DNA from: Ceriagrion tenellum
Taxonomy: Eukaryota; Arthropoda; Insecta; Odonata; Coenagrionidae
Length of the DNA stretch: 64,000 bases
Assembly (NCBI GenBank): GCA_963169105.1
Contig: OY720637.1
Location: 34,033,925 to 34,097,924 of the forward strand
Direction: 5' to 3'
The position numbers and the translations under genes are program-made. Below, piece after piece: positions 23,661 through 34,500 of this stretch (within the stretch, counting starts at the first letter, position 1; every line of letters begins with the position of its first letter). The notes beneath the pieces are model-generated. The model was given only the letters and a program-made list of their open reading frames with translations. It was not told where the DNA came from and did no database searches.

Positions 23661-23694
23661 GGAATAATAAAAACCACTGTGGAATATTACAAAG

Positions 23695-24139
23695 AGGATT
23701 TATTTAAAAACCATGACAAATACTTAGTACTTTACTTTAGATCTGAACCTCTCTGGAAAGAACTATATCCACCAACATATACCCAGCGAGCAAAAAATTA
23801 ACTCTGGCAAGAGATGCTAAGAAATCATTCATTTTTTGCGTCCTAAAGGATAAAATGTAATCGTCATAATACTGAGTTTAAAGTACCTTGCGTGCATAAA
23901 AGAAGTGCTTTGCACTCAATAATGAAAGCTGTGGTTGTTATATAGCCCTAAGTTATTTATTTGAATGACTCAAGAAACTAATGAGGGATTCAAAGGATCT
24001 CAATAAAGTCATAAATTTAACTTGAGTCCCCAATACCTTCCTTTAAGTTTTAGCCCCGCATTCTTCAACCACGGGGGAACTACCATTCTAGTTCATGCAT
24101 GTCCTCGGTTGCATTTACCCTCCCTCCCGAGAGATGAGG
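23695..24139. other. Non-coding, nothing recognised
   Basis: No supported feature before a small LINE-A scrap. Confidence 0.4.
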
Positions 24140-24195
24140 TAATGTGAGATTTGAGATGCGAGGGTGGAGAAGGATGGAGAAGGTGAGGAGGACGG
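24140..24195 (+). mobile_element. Small LINE-A scrap
   Basis: About 50 bp encode FEMRGWRRMEKVRRTEK, the start of the LINE-A C-terminal domain. The sequence then breaks off. It lies 130 bp upstream of a longer copy in the same orientation and may be part of the same rearranged insertion. Confidence 0.6.
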
Positions 24196-24328
24196 AAAAA
24201 TCTGTACTCGTGTAATCGAATTATTTCGAAATATATGTCCAGTGCCATTACACGACGAGTTAAAAGAGCATTACATTGCCAAGAAATTATATCAGTAACG
24301 TGAAAATTTATCCTTTTTACGTGAACCC

Positions 24329-25030
24329 TCAAAAAAGAGGACGAGAATAGGCTGCAGGCATTTGAGATGTGGGTGTGGAGAAGGATGATGAAGCTGAGGT
24401 GGACCGAGAGGAAAACTAACGAGGAAGTGCTTGAGATGATGGGAGAGAGAAGGAAACTGGATTGGATTGGATATTAGGGGAGGCGACCGACGGCTAAGGT
24501 CATTTGCGCCATAGGGGACAGGTAAGGGGGGAAGGGTGGATAGAAACCCGGCGTCGGCATTAGCCTGCTCCTAACGAAAGGCGCCAAGGGGACCACGGTT
24601 TAACGTCTCATCCGACAGACGGAGTACTGTACTTAAAGCGTCCTCCACAAGACACTGAAGTAGGGATCGGGTTTCCTCTGAAACACATGCTCCTCTGTAG
24701 GGATTTGAACCCTGGCCGTTTGCGTGGTTAGCCAGTAATCTAGCCACCACACCAATCCGATCCCCTGAAAAAGAAACTTGTGAATTAAATCCGGGATAGG
24801 CAGATTAGATGGCTGAAGGATGTAATAAGGGCGATGGGTTGCTCAAGACTGTGACAGAGGAAAGGATGTTGGGCCAACGGGAATGGGGAAGAAAGAGAAT
24901 AGGTTTCTTGGGCAGATCGTACGGTGAAAAAGGATATACTAAAGGGAGATATGCCCCTGAAAGTGTAGAATACCGGGAGGAGAATCTCTGACATTCAGCA
25001 AAACCTACCTTAACCGGTGGAATACTATTA
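24329..25030 (+). mobile_element. LINE-A copy split by a SINE
   Basis: The upstream part (24329-24458) reads DENRLQAFEMWVWRRM and TNEEVLEMMG. After the inserted SINE, the downstream part (24771-25030) resumes with EIRDRQIRWLKDV, LGQREWGRKRIGF and the usual C-terminus. It ends in the hairpin CTACCTTAACCGGTGG and AATAC. Several frameshifts are present. The nesting dates the LINE-A insertion as older than the SINE. Confidence 0.88.
24459..24770 (-). mobile_element. tRNA-derived SINE, full length, in LINE-A
   Basis: On the minus strand a pol III promoter is visible: A box TGGTGTGGTGG (24744-24754) and B box GGTTCAAATCC (24701-24711) at tRNA-like spacing. A central block contains CTGTCGGATGAGACGTTAAA and GGTCCCCTTGGCGCC. 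From memory it resembles conserved animal SINE core domains of the Deu/Nin type, which I could not check. The 3' end is a short CCAATCCAATCC tail. Flanks AGGAAACT and AAGAAACT form an 8-bp target duplication with one mismatch. Confidence 0.88.
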
Positions 25031-25038
25031 CAATATTC

Positions 25039-25350
25039 ACGGAGGAAATATTCAAGGCATGCATAAAGTCCCAAGGGTGCCCCCAGAAGCTACCTCTTGC
25101 ACTATTTTATTCACAGTTCCTACCTCCGAGTTAATCGTTATGTACACGAAGAAACTCTTACGGATGAGTAACCTTTTTCACTCATAAATTAACTCACTCC
25201 TTGTACCTTTAAGACACATTCTTAGCACAGCTCAAGTACGAACAAATATTTAGCAAGCCTCCAAGAGTACAAGGATTTACAATGTATGGTGGATGAGTAA
25301 AAAAAATCAGCGCGCGTAAAAAAATGAACATTGGCAGGTGAGAGAAAGAG
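25039..25350 (+). repeat. Unknown dispersed repeat X, copy 1
   Basis: About 310 bp match 29979-30290 in the same orientation at roughly 85-90 percent by eye. Shared strings include GGGTGCCCCCAGAAGC, AGTTAATCGTTATGTA, CACATTCTTAGCACAGCTCA and ATTTACAATGTATGGTGGAT. No coding frame, terminal inverted repeat or tail is obvious. Copy 1 starts right after a LINE-A tail. Confidence 0.8.
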
Positions 25351-26639
25351 TACTAAATATTTTAAGCCTGAAGAATACTACACCTTTCCCTCTTTTCGTT
25401 AAAAAATCATGACATCAAATCCTGAGGAAATAGCAGTGGAGGCTGGAATCAGTACCATTCCTGATTTCCGTGGCGTATTTAAAGCTTGTTTACGGTTTTG
25501 TCCTGTAAGATTTTACCCAAAGGAGTGTTTACATGAAATTTAAAGTAATAATATCCAAGGCAACATTAAGCCTAAATTTACTCATTACAGTGATTATTTA
25601 AAATCCTACTAGTGGCAGGTACCCGTTAAAATTCAACGGGTGTGAAAAACTAACTCACTAACAAATGATAGCAATCGAAATATATCGATATATCGCGCGC
25701 AATGTGTTTCTCATGCATTCTATTGATTCTTCTATCTCAATTGATACGTTCTGGGCCTATATTAACCATATATCCAAATGAGGTTCGGCTTCAACAATTA
25801 TATCGGTCGTCAATGGGCGAGCGTACCCAGAACGCTGAATTTTCAGCAATTTTATGGTTGTTTTTTTCAGAATTTATAGTAAATCAGTTGGTTAACAAAA
25901 ATCGATTGCAAAAATAAGAATTTTCTTTCATTTTTCTTTCATAGAGTTTTTGTCGCGACTTTATCCGACCATTATTTATAATTTAAATATGCAAAATAAA
26001 GAAGGTCTTCATGCCAGAAAAACGAACTTTACATGTATTCCTGATGGAAACGCTTATACTCGTCTGGAGTCAAACCGGAGGCCATTAGATTGACAAAAAG
26101 TGGCTATAAACCTTCCCAGTGACATAATAAGACATGTTAAAAACTTTTACGTCATTCCGTGCAGTGGTTCGGTAGTTATAAGTGACCGCACAATCACAGT
26201 TTCTTTTTTATAGATAAGAAGAAAACAGTATTTTGAAGCGAAGTTTCCTCCTCAAACAAAACGGAAGTGCGAAGTGAGTTGCGGAGGATTAACTGTTTTA
26301 TGAGCAGGTCGAATACTTGAAAAAATTGTAGTCCTGCAATAGGCAACATCGAAACTCCGGCCTTTAAAAAAAGAACGTAAGAAACGATTCACCGAAAGAG
26401 CCCACAATGTCAAAAACTACCATAAATACGAAACCCTATAAAGAGAGGGGTTTGTTATATGTTATTTATAGCGGAGATCAGCCGATTAATAAAGGGATGA
26501 GGAGTAGCGGAGATTCCTATACTAACCTTTTCAGCCCCGGGAATGTATTTCGTTCGCCACTTAACGCTTCGGGCTCGGATATGTCCAACCACTTCATATT
26601 CCATTAAAGAGGACAATTCTCTTTCCTCTCATTTCTCGA
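25351..26639. other. Non-coding, nothing recognised
   Basis: Short frames only. No repeat family could be supported. Confidence 0.4.
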
Positions 26640-26755
26640 TCACTCAACATCCTCCTCAATCTAAGCTTTCAGCATCCCCTAGCCCCTCATTACCACTCCC
26701 AACATCCTAATCCGTCTTTCAAACTTCTTAAAGCCATTCCGGGCAATACCCTGGG
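26640..26755 (-). mobile_element. LINE-A2 scrap
   Basis: The minus-strand frame gives FERRIRMLGVVMRG then GMLKA, a degenerate match to the RRI.D..KGEGMLK segment of the copy at 18.9 kb. It abuts the SINE target site. Confidence 0.4.
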
Positions 26756-27050
26756 CGTCTTTCTTTCCGGATTGGATTGGATATTTGGGGAGGCGACCGA
26801 CAGCTAAGGTGATTTGCGCCATAGTGGATACGTAAGGGAAGAAGGGTGGATAGAAACCCGGCGTTGGTATTAACCTGCTCTTAACGAAAGGCGCCAAGGG
26901 GACCTTAACGTCTCATCCGACAGACGGAGTACTATACTTGAAGTGCCCTCCACAAGACACTCAAGTAAGGAACGGGTTTCCTCTGAAAAAAACATCCGCC
27001 TCTGCAGGGATTTGAACCCTGGCCTCCCGTCTTCCCCGTCTTTCTTTCCG
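26756..27050 (-). mobile_element. SINE copy with exact 14-bp target duplication
   Basis: This is the same SINE family as 24459-24770, on the minus strand. It includes the CCAATCCAATCC tail, the central block, and the B box GGTTCAAATCC at 27008-27018. The tRNA head upstream of the B box is missing, so it is 5'-truncated. CGTCTTTCTTTCCG occurs exactly on both sides (26756-26769 and 27037-27050), which marks target-primed insertion. The body carries a small deletion where the other copies have CCGTGGT. Confidence 0.92.
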
Positions 27051-27827
27051 TTCATCGAAAATTCTCAATTCGATGGAGTACGATTAAGGGGTCCTCTCCG
27101 AAATTCCACACCGTCGTGACAACGTGACAGAAATTCTGACGCATGAAAACGTTGTTACGTACCGAACTGTGACGAGCGAAGGATTTGAAGTGTCACAAAA
27201 AATTACGATGACGCGGTTGCATGTAACTTCAGGGTGATTCACGCTCTGTGACACGATAAATCAAAGGGAGGAACTTTGGCGGTGACGAGGTCATTCGCGG
27301 GGTCAACAGAGTTTAAAAAAATTAAAGGTGTTTGTAGCGCGAATCGTGAGTCGTTGAGTGCTTATTGTTAAAAACTTTTCAAGTCTGGAAAAAAAGTTTT
27401 GGACCACACTACACTTAAAAACACCAACTTATAAGTTGGAAATAACCATATTCTTATGTTGTGACAAATATTTCAAGAATTATTCTCATGAATTTTCGCC
27501 TCAATTAAAGCATTTCCTTCAGCTTGACTAACGGAAAATATTGGCGATCCCTCATCTAGGCCTTGAAACATGGAAAGACTTCTTAGATTTTCCTCTAGCT
27601 TTCCTTTTTTCGTTCAACTTCCATTTTACCGAAAATAAATACTCCTTGATAATTATTAGATTATGGTCAAGGAACGAAATGTGTGTAGAACTGTTCGTTT
27701 CTTCTTCGTACTGGGTACTCATAAGTAGATCATACTCATAAAAATAACTAAATAAATAAATAAGTACTCATAAAAATCAACATGATCTGTTATCGTGTAC
27801 CTTTCCCGTTATCAAGAATGATTACAG
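27051..27827. other. Non-coding, nothing recognised
   Basis: No supported feature was found. Confidence 0.4.
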
Positions 27828-27900
27828 TTTAGTACAGAAAACCGGGAGGAGATTCTCCGACCTCCATCAAAACCTACCTTTTTCGGTAGTATATTTGTAA
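27828..27900 (+). mobile_element. LINE-A 3' tail only
   Basis: A short 3' fragment carries AACCGGGAGGAGATTCTCCG and then AAAACCTACC with a GGTAGTATA end. The coding part upstream is absent. Confidence 0.75.
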
Positions 27901-27954
27901 AAATTATTGAGCTTCCGGCGTGGAATGCGAAATTGAAACGAAAACTGCGTGTTT

Positions 27955-28075
27955 TTTCAAGTATTTTACCGGTAAAGGTAGGCTTTGATGATAGCCAAAG
28001 AATCTCCTCCCGATTTTTTATACTTTAAGGGCATATCTACGTCCAATATTTCCTTCAAATGTTGTACTATTACAC
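27955..28075 (-). mobile_element. LINE-A 3' tail, opposite orientation
   Basis: On the minus strand, residues of the ILEVDMPLKV.KIGRRFF type precede the family hairpin (TACCTTTACCGGTA). It faces the plus-strand tail at 27828-27900, so the two 3' ends point towards each other across about 55 bp. Confidence 0.75.
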
Positions 28076-28969
28076 CGCTAAAGTAGGTCTGGCATACCGT
28101 GGGTGCAACACTTGATTAAGACATTCACAGTATGTCTTCAGCAACGACGAGGTTGTGCGAGGCACGTTCGAGCCAACTTCAGCCTAATTGCCCACCTTTG
28201 TAGGGAGTTAGTACGCACAGCCTAGGAACAATGCGAGTCACGGCAAAGTGAAAGCGGCAATTTAACTCCCATTCCCATTAATTTCGGAACACCACAGAAT
28301 AACCCCAAACATCTCACTCCTCGCGTTTTGGGAGACCAGTCGTTATGCGAAATGCGCGCGAGTTGCCAGCCGGGGAATGAATTGATGCAGCTCCTACACT
28401 CTAGCATCTCCACAGCCGACACTAGACCTCTATTCTGTGGTTAGTAGTTTCATTCGTTCGGTTTGACTGCCTCTATCTGCGATTATTGTGGAGAGATTTT
28501 CAATTAAAGCACACCATTCGTCAACTAAATGTTGAAACATTATAGCAGCCTTACAACCGAGGGATTTCGTACTATTATCGCCGGGTTTGTCCTTCCTCAT
28601 CAACCTGTCATTCATCATCCTAATCTGAAATCACCAATCTGAAGATTGGTTTGTAGCAGCTCTTCGCTACATTCTCTACCCACCTTAACATCACTTCATC
28701 CTCATGTTATCTTCCCTTTAAAACTAGGCAATTCTTCTCATTTACTTTTCTGAAAGCACACGCTTTTAGCAGGCTTTCATGACCTCAATGAATCTATCCT
28801 CCACTGCCCTAGAAAAAAATGTAGTAAAATTCCAGAATTAATTTTAAGAACATATCCCCTCAAACTCACACCAGGGACAGACGCATTCCATCACAGACAG
28901 GAATTCAATTGACTAGTCAGGAACTTCAAGTCTAGAAGTTCTGATGTATGACCATTCGCATTTTTGGGT
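28076..28969. other. Non-coding; short repeat at 28636-28750
   Basis: No gene is recognisable. Text near 28640-28745 repeats motifs seen at 17130-17385. Confidence 0.4.
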
Positions 28970-29190
28970 AGTAAGTGGTTGAGAGGGGACTTCCTCCCCC
29001 GCTTCCCAACAGTGTTTTTCACGTGACACCATCACCTTTTGTCTAGCTCCTACCCTTCGACCTACCTGGCATGGGTGGCCCTAACGGGAGCAATATTAAT
29101 TCCTCCCACCAGTTCTGCTCTTGGGGTCATTGGAACTCGCAAGCCATTCCACGACATGAAGGTTGTAGGTCTCGGTAAAGGTGATGAATA
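28970..29190 (+). repeat. Dispersed-repeat-like segment
   Basis: The text CACCATCACCTTTTGTCTAG, CATGGGTGGCCCTAACGGGA and TCTTGGGGTCATTGGAACTC resembles a repeat I recall from arthropod and mollusc sequences. I cannot verify this here. No second copy was seen in the window. Confidence 0.3.
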
Positions 29191-29978
29191 ACATGTTCAA
29201 GTAATCCAAACTAACCTTATATAAGAGTGTAGGTAACTGTTTTCATTTTGCAACGCAGCTGTCGCTTTCATAAAATAAAACTGAGAAAACTGAGAAAACT
29301 GATTCCTAAACGATATCGATATTGTTGCAACTCGAGCATAGACTAAAATAACGAGAACGATGCGCCTGACTTCGCAAAAAAGGCTGGTTTAAAATTTGCG
29401 CACGCAAGCGGGCGTTACTGTTAGCCAGTCATATACATATGTATTAAAGAAGAGAGTGCATGGGGTCTTGACTTGAAGTGCAGACTGGCTTTTTCAGAGA
29501 AAGACCATCCGCCTAACACGGTAATAGCGCGCAATTTTCCATAGTCTATGAGAATTAAAGACTGATTTTTTTTGGATTTTTTCCCATGTCGCCAAATTAT
29601 AATTAACTCATCACCGTACCAGGACAGTCCCGCCAGTAACACCTGAGCTTTCGGCCTATTAGCTGTAAAACTGGTCCGTTCTATATGGCCGACTGAGCGT
29701 TCAATGGGGCTGATTCAATATTCTACTGACCTACTGTATCGTGTGGTCCTATCTATTCTCATCATTAATAAATAGCATCCTTAAGCAGAATTCACAACCC
29801 CATAGCATAAACGTCTCTTCACATTACGCAAGGTAACCCCGACTTTGTCGGTCATGGAAGAGCGTTAATTAACTGTGACGATTGCCAATCTGTTTAATAC
29901 TTAATGAATAAATTACTACAATACCTACTTGAATAATAAATGTATCCTAATCGCAATTACGCAAAAGAGTGTTTACCT
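29191..29978. other. Non-coding, nothing recognised
   Basis: Only a small tandem of ACTGAGAAA near 29280 stands out. Confidence 0.4.
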
Positions 29979-30290
29979 CGGAGGAAATATTCAGGACAAG
30001 CATAAAACCTCAAGGGTGCCCCCAGAAGCAACCTCTTGCACTATTTCTTTCACAGTTCCAACCTCCGAGTTAATCGTTATGTAAACGAAGAAACTCTTAC
30101 GGATGAGTAAACTTTTTCACTCATAAATTAACTCACCCTTCGTACCTTTAGGACACATTCTTAGCACAGCTCAAACACGAGCAAATATTTAGCAAGCCTC
30201 AAAGAGTATAAAGATTTACAATGTATGGTGGATAAGTTAAAAAATATAGAGAGCAGAGAAAAATTAAAATCGGCAGGTGAGAGAAAGAGC
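29979..30290 (+). repeat. Unknown dispersed repeat X, copy 2
   Basis: Partner of 25039-25350, with the same orientation and ends. Its 3' end again runs into GGCAGGTGAGAGAAAGAG. Beyond that the sequences differ, which supports these as the true limits of the unit. Confidence 0.8.
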
Positions 30291-30744
30291 ATAAGACTAA
30301 AAACAGACGAGAAACGATGACGCGTGGGGCACTAGGAAGCGCTAGAAATTGTAGACTAGGCGGGGGGTTGAGCAGTGGGGTGGAAGGGATGGGAGTGTGG
30401 GAGTCCCTTCGCAAGGCAGCAGTTAATATGGAGCAACCACTCGAGCAGAACAAATAGATAAGGATGTTCAAACAAAAGACGAGGTAGGTGTTGGAGCAGC
30501 GAGTTGGGGAGATCCATATTTGTGGGAGGAAGCAGAGAGGGAAGTACAAAGATACGAGTGAATAAACGCCCCTACGGTGCTGTTTGAAGCTTCGAACATT
30601 TACATTTGTTGGCAACTGTGACGTTAGGTACGGTTGGAATTTACTTTAGTCACACGGTGCAGCCATCATGGAATACCCCAATATTGTAGCGTATTCGACT
30701 TTTTTAAACCTCTTAAGATCTGCTTTTACAATGGTTGGTTAAAC
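30291..30744. other. Non-coding, purine-rich
   Basis: A 138-codon antisense frame (30199-30615) is hydrophobic and low in information. It overlaps repeat X and is treated as chance. Confidence 0.35.
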
Positions 30745-31062
30745 ATTTTTCAGCGAGGAAATGGTGAGATGGTGGGCGAAGAAAGCAAACTCCTAAATGA
30801 AATTAGAGATAGGCAGAGTAGATGGCTGGAGGATGTAATAATGGCCGATGGATTGCTCAAGAGTAGGATAGAGGGAAGGATGTTGGGCAATCGGGGAAAA
30901 GGAATAAAGATACTAGATCTCATAGACTGGATGAAGAAGAGCAGATAGTCTGCAGAGGTGAAAAAGGATATACTAGAGCGAGCTAGGCCCATGAAAGTGT
31001 AGATAATCGGGAGGAGATTCTCTAACTTTCATCAAATCACCTTAACCAGTAGAATAATTATA
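30745..31062 (+). mobile_element. LINE-A copy
   Basis: The frame reads EMVGEESKLLNEIRDRQSRW, LEDVIMADGLLKSRIEGRML, then GNRGKG and WMKKSR before a stop. The usual C-terminus follows in a broken frame. The tail hairpin (TCACCTTAACCAGTAGA) is mutated. A plausible 5' truncation point is near 30745. Confidence 0.87.
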
Positions 31063-31084
31063 AAAAAATACCTAAGTTTCGGCA

Positions 31085-31200
31085 CAGATCGCGTCATTCT
31101 CGAGGTTATGTCACGTCACCTTGAGAATGACATAAGTTGTGTCAAAACCTAGGTCGGTGAGTTGAAATAAAATGGAATGGAAATTTAACAAAGTATCCAT
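31085..31200. mobile_element. PLE-2 ends, head-to-head
   Basis: The plus-strand end (31116 onward) carries the motif, CCTAGGTCGG and a downstream ATAAAATGGAATGG-like tail. The minus-strand partner (31085-31115) is a degenerate copy reading TCGAGAATGACGC...GCCGAAACTTAGG. The head-to-head layout matches 23554-23694. Confidence 0.6.
31116..31160 (+). ncRNA. Hammerhead-type motif with five-pair stem I
   Basis: Stem I TCACC/GGTGA, core TTGAGAA, extra T, stem II GACA-TAAGTTG-TGTC, then AAA (G12 lost), palindromic stem III ACCTAGGT and C. Positions 3 and 8 are U and A. The G12 change should inactivate this copy, but the flanking pairing is the best of the set. Confidence 0.5.
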
Positions 31201-31261
31201 AAATTTGATGTCATATCATCTATCTTCAATTTCCTTAAGATACCGCCCGAAACGTTTAACT

Positions 31262-31577
31262 TCGCGAGAAGGGTGGTGAAGGTTTGAGCCCTGTTGCCAC
31301 TTGCGGGATGCGGGCCGAAACTGTAACTCATACGCCTCTTCAGAGCATTGCTTCGAAGGGCGAAAACAATCGCTGCACACGCTCTTCGCATGAATATTAT
31401 TTTGGATAGCAATTGTGCTCTTTTAAGTATCAACCATTTCCCATCACCTTTTTCTCATAAGGTATTTTTCTTGATGCTATGACCTTCTTCACTTTACCTA
31501 AAGAGATTCCAAGACATGGACGGCCCGCAACCCGCAAGTGGCAACAGGGCTCAAACCTTCACCACCCTTCACGCGAA
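31262..31577. repeat. 54-bp inverted repeats with 207-bp spacer
   Basis: The left arm 31262-31315 contains AGGGTGGTGAAGGTTTGAGC and CTGTTGCCACTTGCGGG. The right arm 31523-31577 is its near-perfect reverse complement. The spacer has no transposase. It could be a non-autonomous DNA element or an inverted duplicate of a retroelement end. Confidence 0.7.
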
Positions 31578-31599
31578 GGCGGTCGCCTCACCGTAGGCT

Positions 31600-34500
31600 T
31601 GAGCTCGCTGAAGTACTAGGTTGTATATTAACTTGTTGAAAATCGATATCACAATGAGGGTTTACGATGGTAATTGTTATTAAATACTGCGGTAAAGAGC
31701 ATCAAAACAAGACCAAGATCTTGCTTCTACTACTATCCATAACCGAGAAAAAGTTGTTTCATAAACTTGATAATATCTTGTTTATGGCAAATTAGAAGGA
31801 ACTGAACGTTTAAATATGCATATAAATACGTTTTTCTTACAAAGTACCACACGTTAATTACGATTAAACATCCAGTTTCTTCACTATTAAAAGTCAAAGA
31901 GAGCATTCCGTTCGAAAACCGCGAAACCAACCAACCAAACGAACCGAAAACCAACAGACCGGCACTTTTTTAGCTCTCACCGAAACAAAAAATCGAGGGT
32001 GTATTGTAAAAGAATCGGCAAACACAGTTAAACTGAAAATAAAACAAGCTAAAGTTTGGTGTAAGTTGCATTAATATAAGTACCACAGTTCATTTTAATC
32101 AATGTCCAAACTCGAGTCTACAAAATGTTTGCACCGACAGTAAATATATGATGTTATAAGTATCCTCCGTCGGAGTTATAAAACATTATTAAAACTAAAA
32201 TAATAATTATAATTATTGGTTAAATTTATTTGCGATTACAGCTGAGATCAAAGCCAAAATGCATTGGTTCTACACAAATGGCGTTGTAGTCGGCTGCCAA
32301 GGCTGGATAAATGTGGTCGTTAAAAATATATTGGTGGAATACTCTGCAATCTTGTGCCTTAATTTTTATTTTTTCTATACGTAACCCATTTCATCAGCAA
32401 TAGCGGGATCATTTGACAAAAAAAATGTGTACTTTGGTATCCTTCTTGGCTCACATAGTAGAGACAGAGCCGCATTAATACATTCTCAAATCCATGAAAG
32501 CGTACGCCAACTCAAATAACTGAATGTTTCAGTAATATTTTCTCCTTTTCCCCGTTCCCGCACTACGTTTCATAAGAAGTGCCAGTAGGTTCTTAAACTC
32601 AAACATTCCTTTCCATCTTTCGAGCTGCATCGCCAACCTTACCGCGTCGGAGCTAGGTAGCTGCTCTCGTAACTGCGTAATCGCACCAGCGTGGGCGCTG
32701 TTTATCCACAGTGTGCTCGAAGCTGCGGGACGAGAACGGGAAAAAAGCCCAACTCTGCGACAAGAAAGCAGACACATCGCCGTCGCATACCGCCGACAGG
32801 TTTTTATCCTCTTTTTAGCTTTGTATCTCTTACGGCTCCCGTTTCTATCTCCCACTCAATACACTTTTTATCAGCACTCCACTCCGATTTCAGCCGACGA
32901 ACGCGTATGAATTCTCGGGCTACTAAAGGAGAAAACAGTGTAACCCTATTACGGATCACTACAAACTCCGAGGTGCGATGTTAGGCATGAGGATGCACTA
33001 AAAGGTTACGTCTCCGCCCGGAGACAAAGGAAGCGCCCTCGATGATATCAAGCGCACCATTGCTGGAATATAATTACATTGGCGCATGATCAAAGCCGAC
33101 CCCCTCCTCCAAGGCATCCACAAAAGGTGGACAACCAAGAGGGCGACGCACTCCTAGTTTCAATTAGGGCGTGAGACATGAAAAGACTGAAACGGTTCGT
33201 TTCCATGGTTTCATTTTCTCACTTCACTCTTCACTAATTTCCATTCTTTTAGCGTAAACTTCTGGGTTTAAATTCACAAGCACGAGAAATATTGGTCTTG
33301 AGATCTCAAAAAATCAACGAGAAAGGCAAAGTAATTTTAATCTTCCACAGAACAAGCCATGAAACTGAGAAAGGACATTTTGTATAGAATGGAGTTAAAA
33401 CAAGGAGTACATATCGATTAAAAGGAGGCTAAACGAGAGCATGTAAAAAGAAAAATAAGTAATGATTCCGAGAAAATGTTTTAAAGTTTTCGGTCGAGTC
33501 GAGAATGCTAAATACATTCGGACGAAAGGGCATTTTGATTTAACGAGTATGCCTACCACGTATCATCAAAATCTGGAATTAAGTACTCGGCGCGTACAGT
33601 AGAAATAATAATTATTAGCGATCGAAATGTGAATATTAATACCGAAAAAAGGTCATTGGGGAAAGCGTTTCACGATATTATTCAACAAATAAAAATCGAA
33701 GCAAATGATTAACCCATATCGACTATGAACACTGGTTGACACAAGGGCAAAGCACCATCAATACTCAAGGAGCATAAGAAGGGTCAGTTCTTTTGAAAAC
33801 TTTAAGTGCCCTCTCATCACCTGTCCTTGGTGATGTCGAGGTTGAAAGATGCAAGCAGCGTTCGGTTCTCAGAGCTCCAACTGCTCATGACATAAGCACC
33901 ATCAAAAATTAAAACCTTTCACAAATTTAGGTGTTATCTTGCTGATTCTTCGATAGATGAGCATCGTATTTGACCCATGCATAGTTGAAAATTGATTACA
34001 TGATAAAGAGTACATATGAATGACGGCAAGGAATGTATTTACTGAGCTCTAATTTGGCTTGCACATCCTTGCAAATCCGATATCATATGGATTTCATCCG
34101 CCGAATTCTTGCCACATGGATGTCTTGAATTAGCCCCAGCAGTGCCTAGAAGAACTGCAACTGCAGCTATGCAGAAAAAATAACAGTTCTCTCATCTCTA
34201 CCCATCTCTCCTTTGAAATCGAACCACATACGTATGCGACCAAGCAAACAAATCACGCATAACCTTCTTCACAAAAAACAAATAATCTATTGCCCCAGCC
34301 TTTCAAAGATCAAAGGCTAAAAATATTGCTAGTTCTTTACCTACGATCAATTCCCCTTGGATTGTATTCAAAAGTTTATCCTAATAATTACTATGCTAGA
34401 GTGTCGAAACTGCGGTCAACAATAAATTGTTGAGAGGAAATTCAAAGCAATCCTATCGTTCCTTCGCATGTTACATTGCTTTGCACTTGAACGCACGTAT

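Larger units (their letters stand above)
23554..23694. repeat. Perfect 56-bp palindrome, PLE-2 head-to-head
   Basis: The left arm 23554-23609 and right arm 23639-23694 are exact reverse complements with a 29-bp centre. The shared arm reads GAGTCGAAACCTAGGTCGG and then ATAAAAACCACTGTGGAATA in element orientation. Each arm plus the centre builds one ribozyme-like motif per strand. The arm sequence also occurs diverged at 2.5 and 31.1 kb. Perfect identity suggests a recent insertion or gene conversion between arms. Confidence 0.85.

Noticed and set aside
30199..30615. 138-codon hydrophobic minus-strand frame as a membrane protein
   Set aside because: It begins in repeat X, is low in information content and lies in purine-rich DNA whose complement is expected to give such residues.
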